50,838 bases of DNA from Burkholderiales bacterium (GTDB lineage: Bacteria; Pseudomonadota; Gammaproteobacteria; Burkholderiales; JAEUOS01): contig CANJDH010000026.1 of the NCBI GenBank assembly GCA_947473125.1, positions 1-50,838 on the forward strand. The letters run 5' to 3'. Below are positions 16,347 to 24,627 of this stretch, piece by piece. Made by a program: the position numbers and the translations under genes. Position 1 is the stretch's first letter. Every line of letters starts with the position of its first letter. The notes below the pieces were generated by a model. That model made no database searches. It was given only the letters and a program-made list of their open reading frames with translations, and was not told where the DNA came from.

Positions 16347-17627
16347 ATGCAGACCGAACTGGCACCGGCATACAAAGGCACGCGTGACGGCGAAGAGGCC
16401 GAAGCGATTTTGCGCAAGTGCGTGCATTGCGGCTTTTGCACCGCCACCTGCCCGACCTACCAGCTGCTTGGCGACGAGCTTGACGGGCCGCGCGGCCGCA
16501 TCTACCTGATCAAGCAGGTGCTCGAAGGCCGGGCTGCCACGGCGAAGACGCAATTGCACCTGGACCGCTGCCTGACCTGCCGTAACTGCGAGACCACCTG
16601 CCCCTCCGGCGTGCAGTACGGGCGCCTGGTCGACATCGGTCGCAAGATCGTCGACGCGCAGGTCGAGCGGCCACTGGCCGGCAGGCTCACGCGCATGGCG
16701 CTTGCCAAGGGCCTCAACAGCCCTCTGTTCGCCCCGGCGATGGCGCTCGGGCAGGCGCTGCGCTGGGCGGTACCGGCGTCGCTGCAGGCCAAGGTGCCGC
16801 AGAAGCAGGAGGTCGGTGTGCGCCCGACCGCGCGGCACGCCCGCAAGATGCTGCTGCTCGAAGGTTGCGTGCAGAACGCGATGATGCCCAACATCAACAG
16901 CGCCGCCGCGCGCGTGCTTGACAAGCTTGGCGTGTCGCTGGTGCCGGCGCCGAAGGCCGGCTGCTGCGGCGCGCTCAACTACCACCTCGATTTTCAGGAA
17001 GCGGGCCTTGATAACATGCGCCGCAACATCGACGCGTGGTGGCCGATGATCGAAGCGGGTGAGGTCGAGGCGATCGCGATGACCGCTTCCGGCTGTGGCG
17101 TGATGGTCAAGGAGTACGGCCACCTGCTGGCGTATGACCCGGCCTATGCGGTGAAAGCACAGCGCGTGTCGGAGATGACGAAAGACCTTTCGGAACTGGC
17201 ATTGGCCGAAGAAGCGCTGCCGGAGCTGCTCGCAGCGGCCAATGACCGGAAAGTGGCTTCCACCAAGAGTTTTGGCGATGGGGCCGCGAAAGAGGCAGTG
17301 AGAATCGCCTATCACCCGCCGTGTACGTTGCAGCATGGCCAGCAGCTACGCGGCAAGGCGGAGCAGATTTTGCAGGATGCGGGCTTTGTGCTGACGGCGG
17401 TGGCGGATTCGCACCTGTGCTGCGGCTCGGCGGGCGCCTACTCGGTGCTCAACCCGGAAATCGCCGGGCAGCTCAAAGAGCGCAAGCTGGCCAGCCTCGA
17501 AGCCGGCAAACCGGATGTGATCTGCTCGGCCAACATCGGCTGCCTGACGCATTTGCAAAGCGGCACCGGGACGCCGGTGAAGCACTGGGTCGAGGTGATC
17601 GACGAGCTCCTCTCGGAGGCGGCGTAG
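16347..17627 (+). CDS. glcF: Glycolate oxidase iron-sulfur subunit GlcF
   Basis: This 426-residue subunit has two ferredoxin-type 4Fe-4S motifs, C25/C28/C31/C35 (CVHCGFCTATCP) and C75/C78/C81/C85 (CLTCRNCETTCP). Two CCG-type cysteine-rich domains follow (AGCCGALNYH and HLCCGSAGAYS), as in heterodisulfide reductase D and GlpC. It relays electrons from GlcDE to the quinone pool. The ATG at 16347 gives the normal MQTELA start. A GGCGGC/GCCGCC inverted repeat spans the stop codon (17618-17640) but lacks a T-run. Confidence 0.95.
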   Translation: MQTELAPAYKGTRDGEEAEAILRKCVHCGFCTATCPTYQLLGDELDGPRGRIYLIKQVLEGRAATAKTQLHLDRCLTCRNCETTCPSGVQYGRLVDIGRKIVDAQVERPLAGRLTRMALAKGLNSPLFAPAMALGQALRWAVPASLQAKVPQKQEVGVRPTARHARKMLLLEGCVQNAMMPNINSAAARVLDKLGVSLVPAPKAGCCGALNYHLDFQEAGLDNMRRNIDAWWPMIEAGEVEAIAMTASGCGVMVKEYGHLLAYDPAYAVKAQRVSEMTKDLSELALAEEALPELLAAANDRKVASTKSFGDGAAKEAVRIAYHPPCTLQHGQQLRGKAEQILQDAGFVLTAVADSHLCCGSAGAYSVLNPEIAGQLKERKLASLEAGKPDVICSANIGCLTHLQSGTGTPVKHWVEVIDELLSEAA

Positions 17628-17657
17628 CGGTTGTGCCGCCGGTTGCGGAGGCGTGTC

Positions 17658-17715
17658 TATAATTGTTCCCATGGTGTGGTCAACGGGTGGCTGCCCCTTT
17701 TCATACAAACCCGTT
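17658..17715 (+). promoter_or_regulatory. Candidate promoter and interrupted palindrome upstream of the ABC receptor gene
   Basis: A perfect -10 hexamer TATAAT occupies 17658-17663. The best -35 candidate, TTGTGC at 17631, is 21 bases away, so the match is imperfect. Downstream, AACGGGT (17682-17688) and ACCCGTT (17709-17715) form a 7-base interrupted palindrome that would lie in the leader and could be an operator or hairpin. The gap from glcF is 108 bases and is more AT-rich than its surroundings. Confidence 0.4.
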
Positions 17716-17735
17716 CCTTTTCAGGAGACAAGGCA

Positions 17736-19037
17736 ATGAAACAAACCTCCCGCGCCCTGCGGCGCACTGCCACGGTACTCGCCCTCGGCGCATGTTTTGC
17801 GTCCGGCGGCGCGCTGGCGCAAGAAACCTTCAAGGTCGGCATCGTCAGCTTCCTGTCGGGCCCGGCGGCCGAGAGCTTTGGCGTGCCGGCGGTCAATGGC
17901 GCCAAGGTGGTGATCGAGGCCTTCAACAAGGGTGCCGCGCCGGCGCCATACAACAAGGTGGGATTTGCCGGCATGAAGATCGAGCCGGTGTATGTGGACG
18001 AAAACGGCGGCGCCACCAAGCAGGTGCAGGAGCTGCGTAACCTCTACGACCGCGAGAAGGTCGATGCGGTGGTCGGCTATGTCGGTTCGGGCGATTGTCT
18101 GGCGGTGGCGCCGGTGGCTGAGGAGATGAAGAAATTCCTGATTCTCTACGACTGCGGCACGCCGCGCATTTTCGAGGACAAGCAGTACAGCTACGTGTTT
18201 CGCACTGCGGCCCACGCCGCGATGGACAACATCTCGCTGGCACGCTACCTGAAGGCGCGTAACATCAAGGCCGGCAGCATCAACTACATCAACCAGGATT
18301 ACGCCTGGGGCCATGATTCACGCAAGGATTTCCAGGCGGCGATGGGCAACCTGTATCCGGGCAGCAAGACCGAAGCCGACCTGCTGCCCAAGTTCGGCGC
18401 GGGACAGTACGGCACCGAAATTTCGGCGCTGCTGTCGAAGACCGCCGACGTCACCCATTCGAGCCTGTGGGGCGGCGACCTGCAGGCATTCATCCTGCAA
18501 GCCGGGCCGCGTGACCTGTTCAAGAAGACCCAAGTGGTTTTCTCGGCCGCCGACCACGTGTTGCCGGGTCTGGGCGACAAGATGCCCGACGGCGTGATCC
18601 TCGGGGCGCGCGGCGCCTACGGCCTGATGTCGCCCAAGAGCGCCCTCAACGACTGGTGGTGGAAGACGTATGAGACCGCCAACAAGATTTATCCGGTGCA
18701 GGCCCCGTACCGCATGGTGCAGGCACTGCTCGGCCTGAAACTGGCGGTGGAGAAGGCAATGGCGGCCAACGGCGGCAAGAAGCCGACGGCGGAGCAGCTT
18801 GCCGCAGCGCTGCGCAACTCGGAGTGGGATTCTCCCGCCGGCAAGATCCGCATGGTGTTGGGTGGCGGCCATCAGGCGATCCAGGAAACCGCGATCGGCC
18901 GCACCAAGTATGACGCGGCGAAAAAGATGGTGATGCTCGAGGACATCCAGCGCTTTCCGGCCGAATGTGTCAATCCCCCGGCCAACGTCAAGTCGGAAGA
19001 CTGGATCAAGGCCGGCATGCCTGGTGCCAAGTGCTGA
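17736..19037 (+). CDS. ABC transporter substrate-binding protein, LivJ/LivK type
   Basis: This 433-residue periplasmic receptor of the hydrophobic/branched-chain amino acid transporter family has a signal peptide (basic start, then VLALGACFASGGALAQ). The type 1 periplasmic-binding fold begins FKVGIVSFLSGPAAESFG. AGGAGAC precedes the ATG; the frame is open upstream but lacks that site. Relatives bind leucine-type amino acids, amides, urea or aromatic acids, so the ligand is unknown. It is followed by a terminator and then the permease and ATPase genes, an order expected when receptor must exceed membrane components. The acyl-CoA synthetase at the end of the unit hints at a carboxylic acid ligand. 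Confidence 0.9.
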   Translation: MKQTSRALRRTATVLALGACFASGGALAQETFKVGIVSFLSGPAAESFGVPAVNGAKVVIEAFNKGAAPAPYNKVGFAGMKIEPVYVDENGGATKQVQELRNLYDREKVDAVVGYVGSGDCLAVAPVAEEMKKFLILYDCGTPRIFEDKQYSYVFRTAAHAAMDNISLARYLKARNIKAGSINYINQDYAWGHDSRKDFQAAMGNLYPGSKTEADLLPKFGAGQYGTEISALLSKTADVTHSSLWGGDLQAFILQAGPRDLFKKTQVVFSAADHVLPGLGDKMPDGVILGARGAYGLMSPKSALNDWWWKTYETANKIYPVQAPYRMVQALLGLKLAVEKAMAANGGKKPTAEQLAAALRNSEWDSPAGKIRMVLGGGHQAIQETAIGRTKYDAAKKMVMLEDIQRFPAECVNPPANVKSEDWIKAGMPGAKC

Positions 19038-19058
19038 TGACGGCGCATGACGTCTGAG

Positions 19059-19095
19059 GCGGAAGGGGTGGCGCAGGCTGCCCCTTCTGCTTTTT
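19059..19095 (+). terminator. Rho-independent terminator between receptor and permease genes
   Basis: A 10-base-pair stem with one G-T pair (19059-19068 with 19081-19090, containing GAAGGGG/CCCCTTC) and a 12-base loop is followed directly by TTTTT at 19091-19095. It probably stops most transcription after the receptor gene and lets part through to the permeases. Confidence 0.8.
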
Positions 19096-19123
19096 GTGTG
19101 AACCCACGTCACGGAATGGTTGC

Positions 19124-20020
19124 ATGAGTACCCTGGTCACGATCCTGGTCGACGGCGTCAGCTATGCCTCGTGGCTATTCATTGTCGCGTTGGGGCTGAC
19201 GCTGGTATTCGGCGTGCTCAAGATCCTCAACATTGCGCATGGCAGCTTCTATGCGGTGGGCGCTTATGTGGCCGCGTCCTTCGTGAACTGGTTCGCCGGC
19301 TGGCAATTGCCGCCCTGGATGTCGATCATCGCATTGCTGTGCGCGGCCCTTGCCGTCGCCGCATTGCTGGCGCCGCTGGTCGAGCGCGGGCTGCTGCGCG
19401 TGTTTTACGGACGCGATGAAGTGTTGCTGGTGCTCGTAACCTATGCGCTGTTCCTGATCCTGGAAGATGTGACCAAACTCATCTGGGGGGCGAATCCGTA
19501 CTTTGTGAGCGCCCCCTACAGCCTGTTCGGCAACGTGGCGGTCGGCGCGCAGACCTACGTGGGTTACGACTTCATGCTGATCGGCGTCGCGGTGTTCTGC
19601 GGTGTCGGCGTGTGGTGGGGGCTGAACCGCACGCGCATCGGCAAGGTCGTGCTGGCGGTGATCCACAGCGCCGAGGTGGCGTCGTCGATGGGCGTGAACA
19701 TTTCGCGCGTGTATACGTTTGCATTCATGTTCGGGATCCTGCTGGCGGCACTCGGCGGGGCGCTGACGGCGCCGATGATTTCGGTGCAGCCGGGCGTATC
19801 GGTAGGTGTGGTGATCGTATCGTTCGCGGTGGTGATCATCGGCGGCCTGGGGTCGATCCAGGGGGCGGCGATCGGCGCGCTGATCGTCGGCCTGGCGCGC
19901 GCGCTGGCGGTGCATACCTGGCCGCCGGCCGAATTGTTCAGCATTTATGTGGCGATGGCGATCGTGCTGGTGTTCCGCCCCGAAGGCCTGTTCCAGCAGG
20001 TCCAGGCGCGCAAGATATGA
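19124..20020 (+). CDS. livH: Branched-chain amino acid-type ABC transporter permease (LivH family)
   Basis: This 298-residue inner-membrane permease has about eight hydrophobic segments and the LivH hallmark LNIAHGSFYAVGAY near residues 32-45. Other family matches are LGVNISRVYTFAF-like and GGLGSIQGAAIGALIVGL. The ATG at 19124 gives the usual short N-terminus. Its stop overlaps the livM start by four bases (ATGA). With LivM it forms the membrane channel. Confidence 0.92.
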   Translation: MSTLVTILVDGVSYASWLFIVALGLTLVFGVLKILNIAHGSFYAVGAYVAASFVNWFAGWQLPPWMSIIALLCAALAVAALLAPLVERGLLRVFYGRDEVLLVLVTYALFLILEDVTKLIWGANPYFVSAPYSLFGNVAVGAQTYVGYDFMLIGVAVFCGVGVWWGLNRTRIGKVVLAVIHSAEVASSMGVNISRVYTFAFMFGILLAALGGALTAPMISVQPGVSVGVVIVSFAVVIIGGLGSIQGAAIGALIVGLARALAVHTWPPAELFSIYVAMAIVLVFRPEGLFQQVQARKI

Positions 20021-20973
20021 AGCGGCTGTTGGCGCACCCGGTATGGGCCGGCGTGGCCGGTATGGCGCTGCTCCTGGCGCTGGGTGCGGCCCTGCCGCGG
20101 TGGTTGCTGTTCCTTTGCACCATGTCGGCCGCCAACGGGATCGTGTCGCTTGGCATCGTGCTGTTGATGCGTGGCGGCGTGGTGTCGTTCGGTCAGGGCC
20201 TGGTATTTGCAGGCGGCGGCTATGCCGTGGCGCTGATGGCCAACAAGTTGGGCGTGACCGATGCCTTGCTGCTGACCTTTGCGGGAGGCGTGGTGGCGGC
20301 CTTGATGGCACTGCCGTTTGCGGCGTTACTGGCGCGCTACCGCGGCATCTTCTTCTCGATGCTGACACTGGCCTTGTCGATGGTGCTGTACGGCGTGCTC
20401 GTCAAGACCGAATCGCTGGGCGGCTCGGACGGCTTCAACATGAGTCGCCCGACCATACTGGGGATGCGCATTGCCGATGCCTGGTCGGGCTACGTGCTGT
20501 ACGCGCTCGCGGTGGTGGTGTCAGGCGTGCTGGCGATTCTGGCGCGCATTTATTTCGAGTCGGCGCGCGGCCTTGTGTCGCTGGCGATCCGCGAAAACGA
20601 GCTGCGGGTGGAGTACCTCGGCGCGTCCACCTCGCGCGTGATGGCGGCCAACTTCGTGATTGCAGCCTTCATGGGCGGTGTCGGCGGCGCATTGGCGATC
20701 ATGGCGTTGGGCCACATCGAGCCGCAGTTCAGTTACTGGACCACCTCCGGCGAATTTGTGTTCGTGTCGATCCTGGCGGGGCACTACAGCGTATTCGCGG
20801 TGTTCGTCGCTTCGTTCATCCTGGAACTGGTGCGTTCGTTTTCGAGCGCGTATTTTCCGAATACCTGGCAGATGGTGCTCGGCATCTTCCTGCTGATCGT
20901 GATTCGCTTCCTGCCGCGCGGCATCGGCTCGGTGTGGGTCGGCTGGCAGGCGCGCAAGGAGGGGCGTTCATGA
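20017..20973 (+). CDS. livM: Branched-chain amino acid-type ABC transporter permease (LivM family)
   Basis: This 318-residue multi-spanning permease matches LivM. It has VVSFGQGLVFAGGGYAVA, the FFSMLTLALSMVLYGVLVK segment, AIRENELRVEYLG and the C-terminal FLLIVIRFLPRGIG. The start is the ATG overlapping the livH stop, and the end overlaps livG by four bases. It pairs with LivH. Confidence 0.92.
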   Translation: MKRLLAHPVWAGVAGMALLLALGAALPRWLLFLCTMSAANGIVSLGIVLLMRGGVVSFGQGLVFAGGGYAVALMANKLGVTDALLLTFAGGVVAALMALPFAALLARYRGIFFSMLTLALSMVLYGVLVKTESLGGSDGFNMSRPTILGMRIADAWSGYVLYALAVVVSGVLAILARIYFESARGLVSLAIRENELRVEYLGASTSRVMAANFVIAAFMGGVGGALAIMALGHIEPQFSYWTTSGEFVFVSILAGHYSVFAVFVASFILELVRSFSSAYFPNTWQMVLGIFLLIVIRFLPRGIGSVWVGWQARKEGRS

Positions 20974-21716
20974 CCCCGATCCTGTCGGCGCGCGGCCTCA
21001 ACAAGCGCTTTGGCGCGGTGGTGGCGGCCGACCATGTCTCGATCGATATTGTGGCGGGCGAGCATGTCAGCCTGATCGGCAGCAATGGTGCCGGCAAGAC
21101 CACCTTCGTGAACATGATTACCGGCTACCTCAAGCCGGACCGGGGCGAAATTTTCCTTGAGGGCCGCGATGTCACCGCCCTCGGGCCACGCCAGATCACG
21201 CAACTGGGCGTGGCGCGCTCATTCCAGATTCCGCAGTTGTGTGCCGAGATGAGCGTGCTCGACAACATGCTGGTGGCGGCGGCTTGCGGCGACGGCGCAC
21301 TGTCGTTCTGGAGGCCGGCCCATACCCGGGACAAGCTGGATCGTGCCGCCGCCCTGCTCGAACGCTTCGGCCTGCACCTGCATTCTCGGCGGCGTGTGGC
21401 CGAGTTGCCGGGCGGCGTGCGCAAGCTGCTCGATATTGCGATGGCGCTGACGCACCGGCCGAAGATCCTGCTGCTCGACGAGCCGACCAGCGGCGTGTCG
21501 GCCGATGAGAAATTCCCGATGATGGACACTGTCACGGCGGCGCTCGGCAGCGAAGACGTGACGGTGCTGTTCGTCGAGCACGACATGGACATCGTGACGC
21601 GCTACGCCTCGCGCGTGGTGGCGTTTTACAGCGGCCGCATCCTCGCCGACGGCGCGCCGGACCAGGTGCTCGTCGATGAGGAGGTGAAGCGCTATGTCAC
21701 CGGTTCGGCGCATTGA
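20970..21716 (+). CDS. livG: ABC transporter ATPase (LivG family)
   Basis: This 248-residue ATPase has Walker A GSNGAGKT (37-44), Walker B ILLLDEPTSG and the switch histidine in FVEHDMD. The ABC signature reads LPGGVRKLLDI, where the usual LSGGQ is altered. LivG proteins often have a degenerate signature here, so activity is still likely. It begins within the livM stop (ATGA overlap) and ends 10 bases before livF. Confidence 0.92.
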   Translation: MTPILSARGLNKRFGAVVAADHVSIDIVAGEHVSLIGSNGAGKTTFVNMITGYLKPDRGEIFLEGRDVTALGPRQITQLGVARSFQIPQLCAEMSVLDNMLVAAACGDGALSFWRPAHTRDKLDRAAALLERFGLHLHSRRRVAELPGGVRKLLDIAMALTHRPKILLLDEPTSGVSADEKFPMMDTVTAALGSEDVTVLFVEHDMDIVTRYASRVVAFYSGRILADGAPDQVLVDEEVKRYVTGSAH

Positions 21717-21726
21717 AGGTGGGCAC

Positions 21727-22377
21727 ATGACACTGCTCAAGATTGACGACATCCACGTATCGATTGCCTCGGTCGAGGTGTTGCGCGGCTTGTCACTGCA
21801 GGTCGGCGCTGGCGACATGGTCGGCCTGGTCGGGCGCAACGGCGCGGGCAAGACCAGCCTGATGCGTTCCGTGATGGGGCACTTGTCAGCGGCGCGCGGC
21901 ACGATCAGCTTTGACGGCGCCGACCTGTCGCGCGTGCCGCGCCACGGGCGCGCCGCCTTGGGCATCGGCTATATGCCGGAAGATCGCGGACTGGTGCCGG
22001 ACCTGACGGTCGAGGAAAACATCCTGGTGCCGGTGTGGGTGTCAAAGACGCTCAAGGCGCAGGATCGACTGGGGTTGGTTTATCAGGTGCTGCCCGAACT
22101 CAAAGAGATGCGCGACCGTCGTGCGATGCTGCTTTCCGGAGGCCAGCAGAAGCTGGTGGCGCTGGCGCGTGCGCTGGCGGTGGGGACGCGCCTGCTGCTG
22201 CTGGACGAACCGTTTGAAGGAGTTGCTCCGGCCTTGTCGCAGCGCCTTGCCGAAGTGATTGCCGGCTTGCGCAGCACCACGCTGTCCGTTCTCATCGCGC
22301 AGTCCGACCTCAACCATTCGCGCGCACTGATCCAACGTGAAGTGGTGATCGAGCGCGGCGCCAACCTTACGCCATGA
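21727..22377 (+). CDS. livF: ABC transporter ATPase (LivF family)
   Basis: This 216-residue ATPase has Walker A GRNGAGKT, a canonical LLSGGQQKLVALARAL signature, and Walker B LLLLDEPFEG. It is slightly shorter than E. coli LivF (237). The ATG at 21727 follows GAAGGTGGG and matches the family N-terminus MTLLKIDDIHV; an in-frame codon at 21694 would overlap livG. Its stop overlaps the start of the acyl-CoA synthetase by four bases. Confidence 0.9.
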   Translation: MTLLKIDDIHVSIASVEVLRGLSLQVGAGDMVGLVGRNGAGKTSLMRSVMGHLSAARGTISFDGADLSRVPRHGRAALGIGYMPEDRGLVPDLTVEENILVPVWVSKTLKAQDRLGLVYQVLPELKEMRDRRAMLLSGGQQKLVALARALAVGTRLLLLDEPFEGVAPALSQRLAEVIAGLRSTTLSVLIAQSDLNHSRALIQREVVIERGANLTP

Positions 22378-23969
22378 TCCACTGGTACGGTTACCCGCTC
22401 CCGGCGATGCGTCGCGAGTCCCACTTCGGCGATCGCATCGTGGCCTGTTTTGCGGAGCGGCCGCGAAGTATGCATGCGATGTTTGCGGCGACTGTCGCGA
22501 CGCACGGCGCCCGTGAAGCCATGGTGTTCGAGGGGCGACGCTGGTCATATCGCGAGCTCGACGATGTGTCTTCGCGCGTGGCGACCGGTTTTGCCGCATG
22601 CGGTATCAGGCAAGGCGACCGCGTGGTGTTGTTTCTGGGCAATCTGCCCGAATTCATGATGGCGCTGTACGCGCTGCAGCGATTGGGGGCAGTGGCGGTG
22701 CCGGTGAGCGTGCGCGAGCAGCGGCCGGGGCTGGAGTACATCGTCAACCAGTGCGGAGCCCGGGCGATCGTGTACGAGACGACGCTGGCCGAGCGTCTGC
22801 CCGACGCGCCGGCGGCGCCTGCTCTGGCACTGCGTCTCGCAGCAGGGGCCGAGTTCGACGCGCTGATCCGGAATGAACCCATGGCGACTGCAGCGCATGT
22901 TCACGAGGAAGACACGGCGCTGATCCTTTACACCTCGGGCACGACGGGCCGACCCAAAGGTGCCATGCTGACGCATTTCAACGTGGTGCATTCGGCCATG
23001 CATTTCGAGGCCTGCATGCGCTTGACCTGCCAGGACCGCTCGGCACTCGCGGTGCCGGCCAGCCACGTGACCGGTGTGGTGGCAGTGCTCGCGACAATGG
23101 CGCGCATCGGCGGCGCCGTGATCGTGATGCGCGAATTCAAGGCGTCGGCCTATATCCGCGAGGCGGCCGCCGAGCGGGTGACCTACACCGTGCTGGTGCC
23201 GGCCATGTACAACCTGATCTTGCTGCAGCCCGAGTTTGACCGGCATGATCTGTCGCACTGGCGTGTCGGTGGTTATGGCGGGGCGCCGATGCCGGTGACG
23301 ACCATTGATGCGCTCGCGCAGAAATTGCCCAGCCTGATCCTGACCAACGCCTATGGCGCAACCGAATCGACTTCGCCGGCGACGATCATGCCGGTGGGCG
23401 ATACGCGCGCGCACGTCGATACGGTCGGGGTGACGGTGCCGTGCGGCGACATTCGCATCATGGATGACGCGGGCTGCGAAATGCCGCGCGGCGAAACTGG
23501 CGAGATCTGGATCGGCGGGCCGATGATGGTCAAGGGATACTGGGACAACCCGGAGGCGACAGCCCGTGAATTCACCGGCGGCTACTGGCATTCGGGTGAC
23601 CTTGGTGCGATGGATGAAGCCGGCTACGTGCGCATTTTCGATCGCAAGAAAGACATGCTCAACCGCGGCGGCTTCAAGATCTACAGCGTGGAGGTGGAAA
23701 ACGTCCTGATGAGCATCGCCGGCGTGGTGGAAGCGGCCGTGGTCGGCGTGCCGTGCCCGGTGCTTGGTGAGCGGGTGCACGCGTTTGTCAACGCCCCGGC
23801 AACGGCGTCGATATCGCCTGCGCAGGTGCGTGCATTTTGCGCCGAGCGCCTCGCCGACTACAAGGTTCCCGAGGCGGTCACGATGGTTGACGCACCGCTG
23901 CCGCGCAATGCCAACGGCAAGCTGTTGAAGCGCGTGTTGCGCGAGCAGGTGGCTGACGGGGCGGCGTGA
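22374..23969 (+). CDS. Acyl-CoA synthetase (AMP-forming, class I adenylating enzyme)
   Basis: This 531-residue ligase activates a carboxylic acid as acyl-AMP and then acyl-CoA. Motifs in order are the P-loop LYTSGTTGRPKGAML, the YGATEST (A5) motif, the HSGDLGAMDEAGYVRIFDRKKDM (A7-A8) block, and the C-terminal lysine region PRNANGKLLKR. It is translationally coupled to livF (ATGA), so the imported ligand may be the acid it activates. Chain length or aromatic preference cannot be read. Its stop overlaps the next start (TGATG). Confidence 0.9.
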   Translation: MIHWYGYPLPAMRRESHFGDRIVACFAERPRSMHAMFAATVATHGAREAMVFEGRRWSYRELDDVSSRVATGFAACGIRQGDRVVLFLGNLPEFMMALYALQRLGAVAVPVSVREQRPGLEYIVNQCGARAIVYETTLAERLPDAPAAPALALRLAAGAEFDALIRNEPMATAAHVHEEDTALILYTSGTTGRPKGAMLTHFNVVHSAMHFEACMRLTCQDRSALAVPASHVTGVVAVLATMARIGGAVIVMREFKASAYIREAAAERVTYTVLVPAMYNLILLQPEFDRHDLSHWRVGGYGGAPMPVTTIDALAQKLPSLILTNAYGATESTSPATIMPVGDTRAHVDTVGVTVPCGDIRIMDDAGCEMPRGETGEIWIGGPMMVKGYWDNPEATAREFTGGYWHSGDLGAMDEAGYVRIFDRKKDMLNRGGFKIYSVEVENVLMSIAGVVEAAVVGVPCPVLGERVHAFVNAPATASISPAQVRAFCAERLADYKVPEAVTMVDAPLPRNANGKLLKRVLREQVADGAA

Positions 23970-24547
23970 TGGCACTGGATCTGGACCCGGCAGTGAGCAA
24001 GAAAATCACCAAATACGCGCTGATGGCCTACATGGTGATGTTTTTCATCTCGCCGGTGCAGCCGCTGGCGGGCTCGACCCTGATGGGACTTGCCGCGATC
24101 GTGCCGATCATGCTCGGGCCCAACCCGCTGCGCATCCTCGGCCTGATGGCGTTCGCGCTGGCCGGCTATTTTTTCTGGCCCGAGTTCCAGGAGTCGAAGA
24201 AACTGCCGGCCCGTCTGGCGGTGCGCGAAGCCCTGGCGCTGACCGACCCGCTCAAGGCGGCGGTGGCGGCGCACGTGGCGAAGGAAAAGCGACTGCCGGC
24301 CGAGGGCGAGCTGGCCTTGAAACTGCCGGCGAGCAGCCAGGCTGCAGTCGAGGCGGTTGCGTCGGGCGGCTTCCGGTTGCGCCTCAAGTTCGCGCCGCTG
24401 GAAGGGCGCACCCTGCGCGAAATGCCGCAACTTGCCGGCGACAAGCTCTCCTGGCAATGCGTCAGCGACGACATCGAGCAGAGTTACCTGCCGCGCCAGT
24501 GCCGCAATGCGGAAAACCTGCGCCGGGCGCGCGCCGGCGCCAAGTGA
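23969..24547 (+). CDS. Multi-spanning membrane protein with C-terminal type IV pilin-like domain
   Basis: This 192-residue protein has hydrophobic segments at about 16-29, 37-50 and 55-70. A soluble region follows that reads like the globular part of a type IV pilin. VREALALTDPLKAAVAAHVA (85-104) matches the second half of the pilin alpha-1 helix, followed by KEKRLP (pilins have G-WP here). GFRLRLKFAP and LEGRTLREMPQ match the beta-strands. LSWQC (C164) to LPRQC (C178) matches the disulfide-bounded loop ending LP-CR. There is no prepilin cleavage motif. The ATG at 23969 overlaps the ligase stop; a GTG one codon earlier is possible. It lies 80 bases before mshE, so a pilus-related role is likely but unproven. 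Confidence 0.75.
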   Translation: MALDLDPAVSKKITKYALMAYMVMFFISPVQPLAGSTLMGLAAIVPIMLGPNPLRILGLMAFALAGYFFWPEFQESKKLPARLAVREALALTDPLKAAVAAHVAKEKRLPAEGELALKLPASSQAAVEAVASGGFRLRLKFAPLEGRTLREMPQLAGDKLSWQCVSDDIEQSYLPRQCRNAENLRRARAGAK

Positions 24548-24627
24548 CGGCGCCGGCCGTCGATTGAGCCGGCGCGCCAAATTGCAATAGACTGTCGGGA
24601 TGATCCGGATACGGGGGTAGAACAACA

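Noticed and set aside
15693-17336. A 547-codon minus-strand frame opposite glcE and glcF
   Set aside because: The plus strand carries clear GlcE/GlcF motifs; this frame shows no domain.
20970-21716. Calling livG inactive because of its altered ABC signature
   Set aside because: LivG-type ATPases commonly deviate at this motif, and Walker A, Walker B and the switch histidine are intact.
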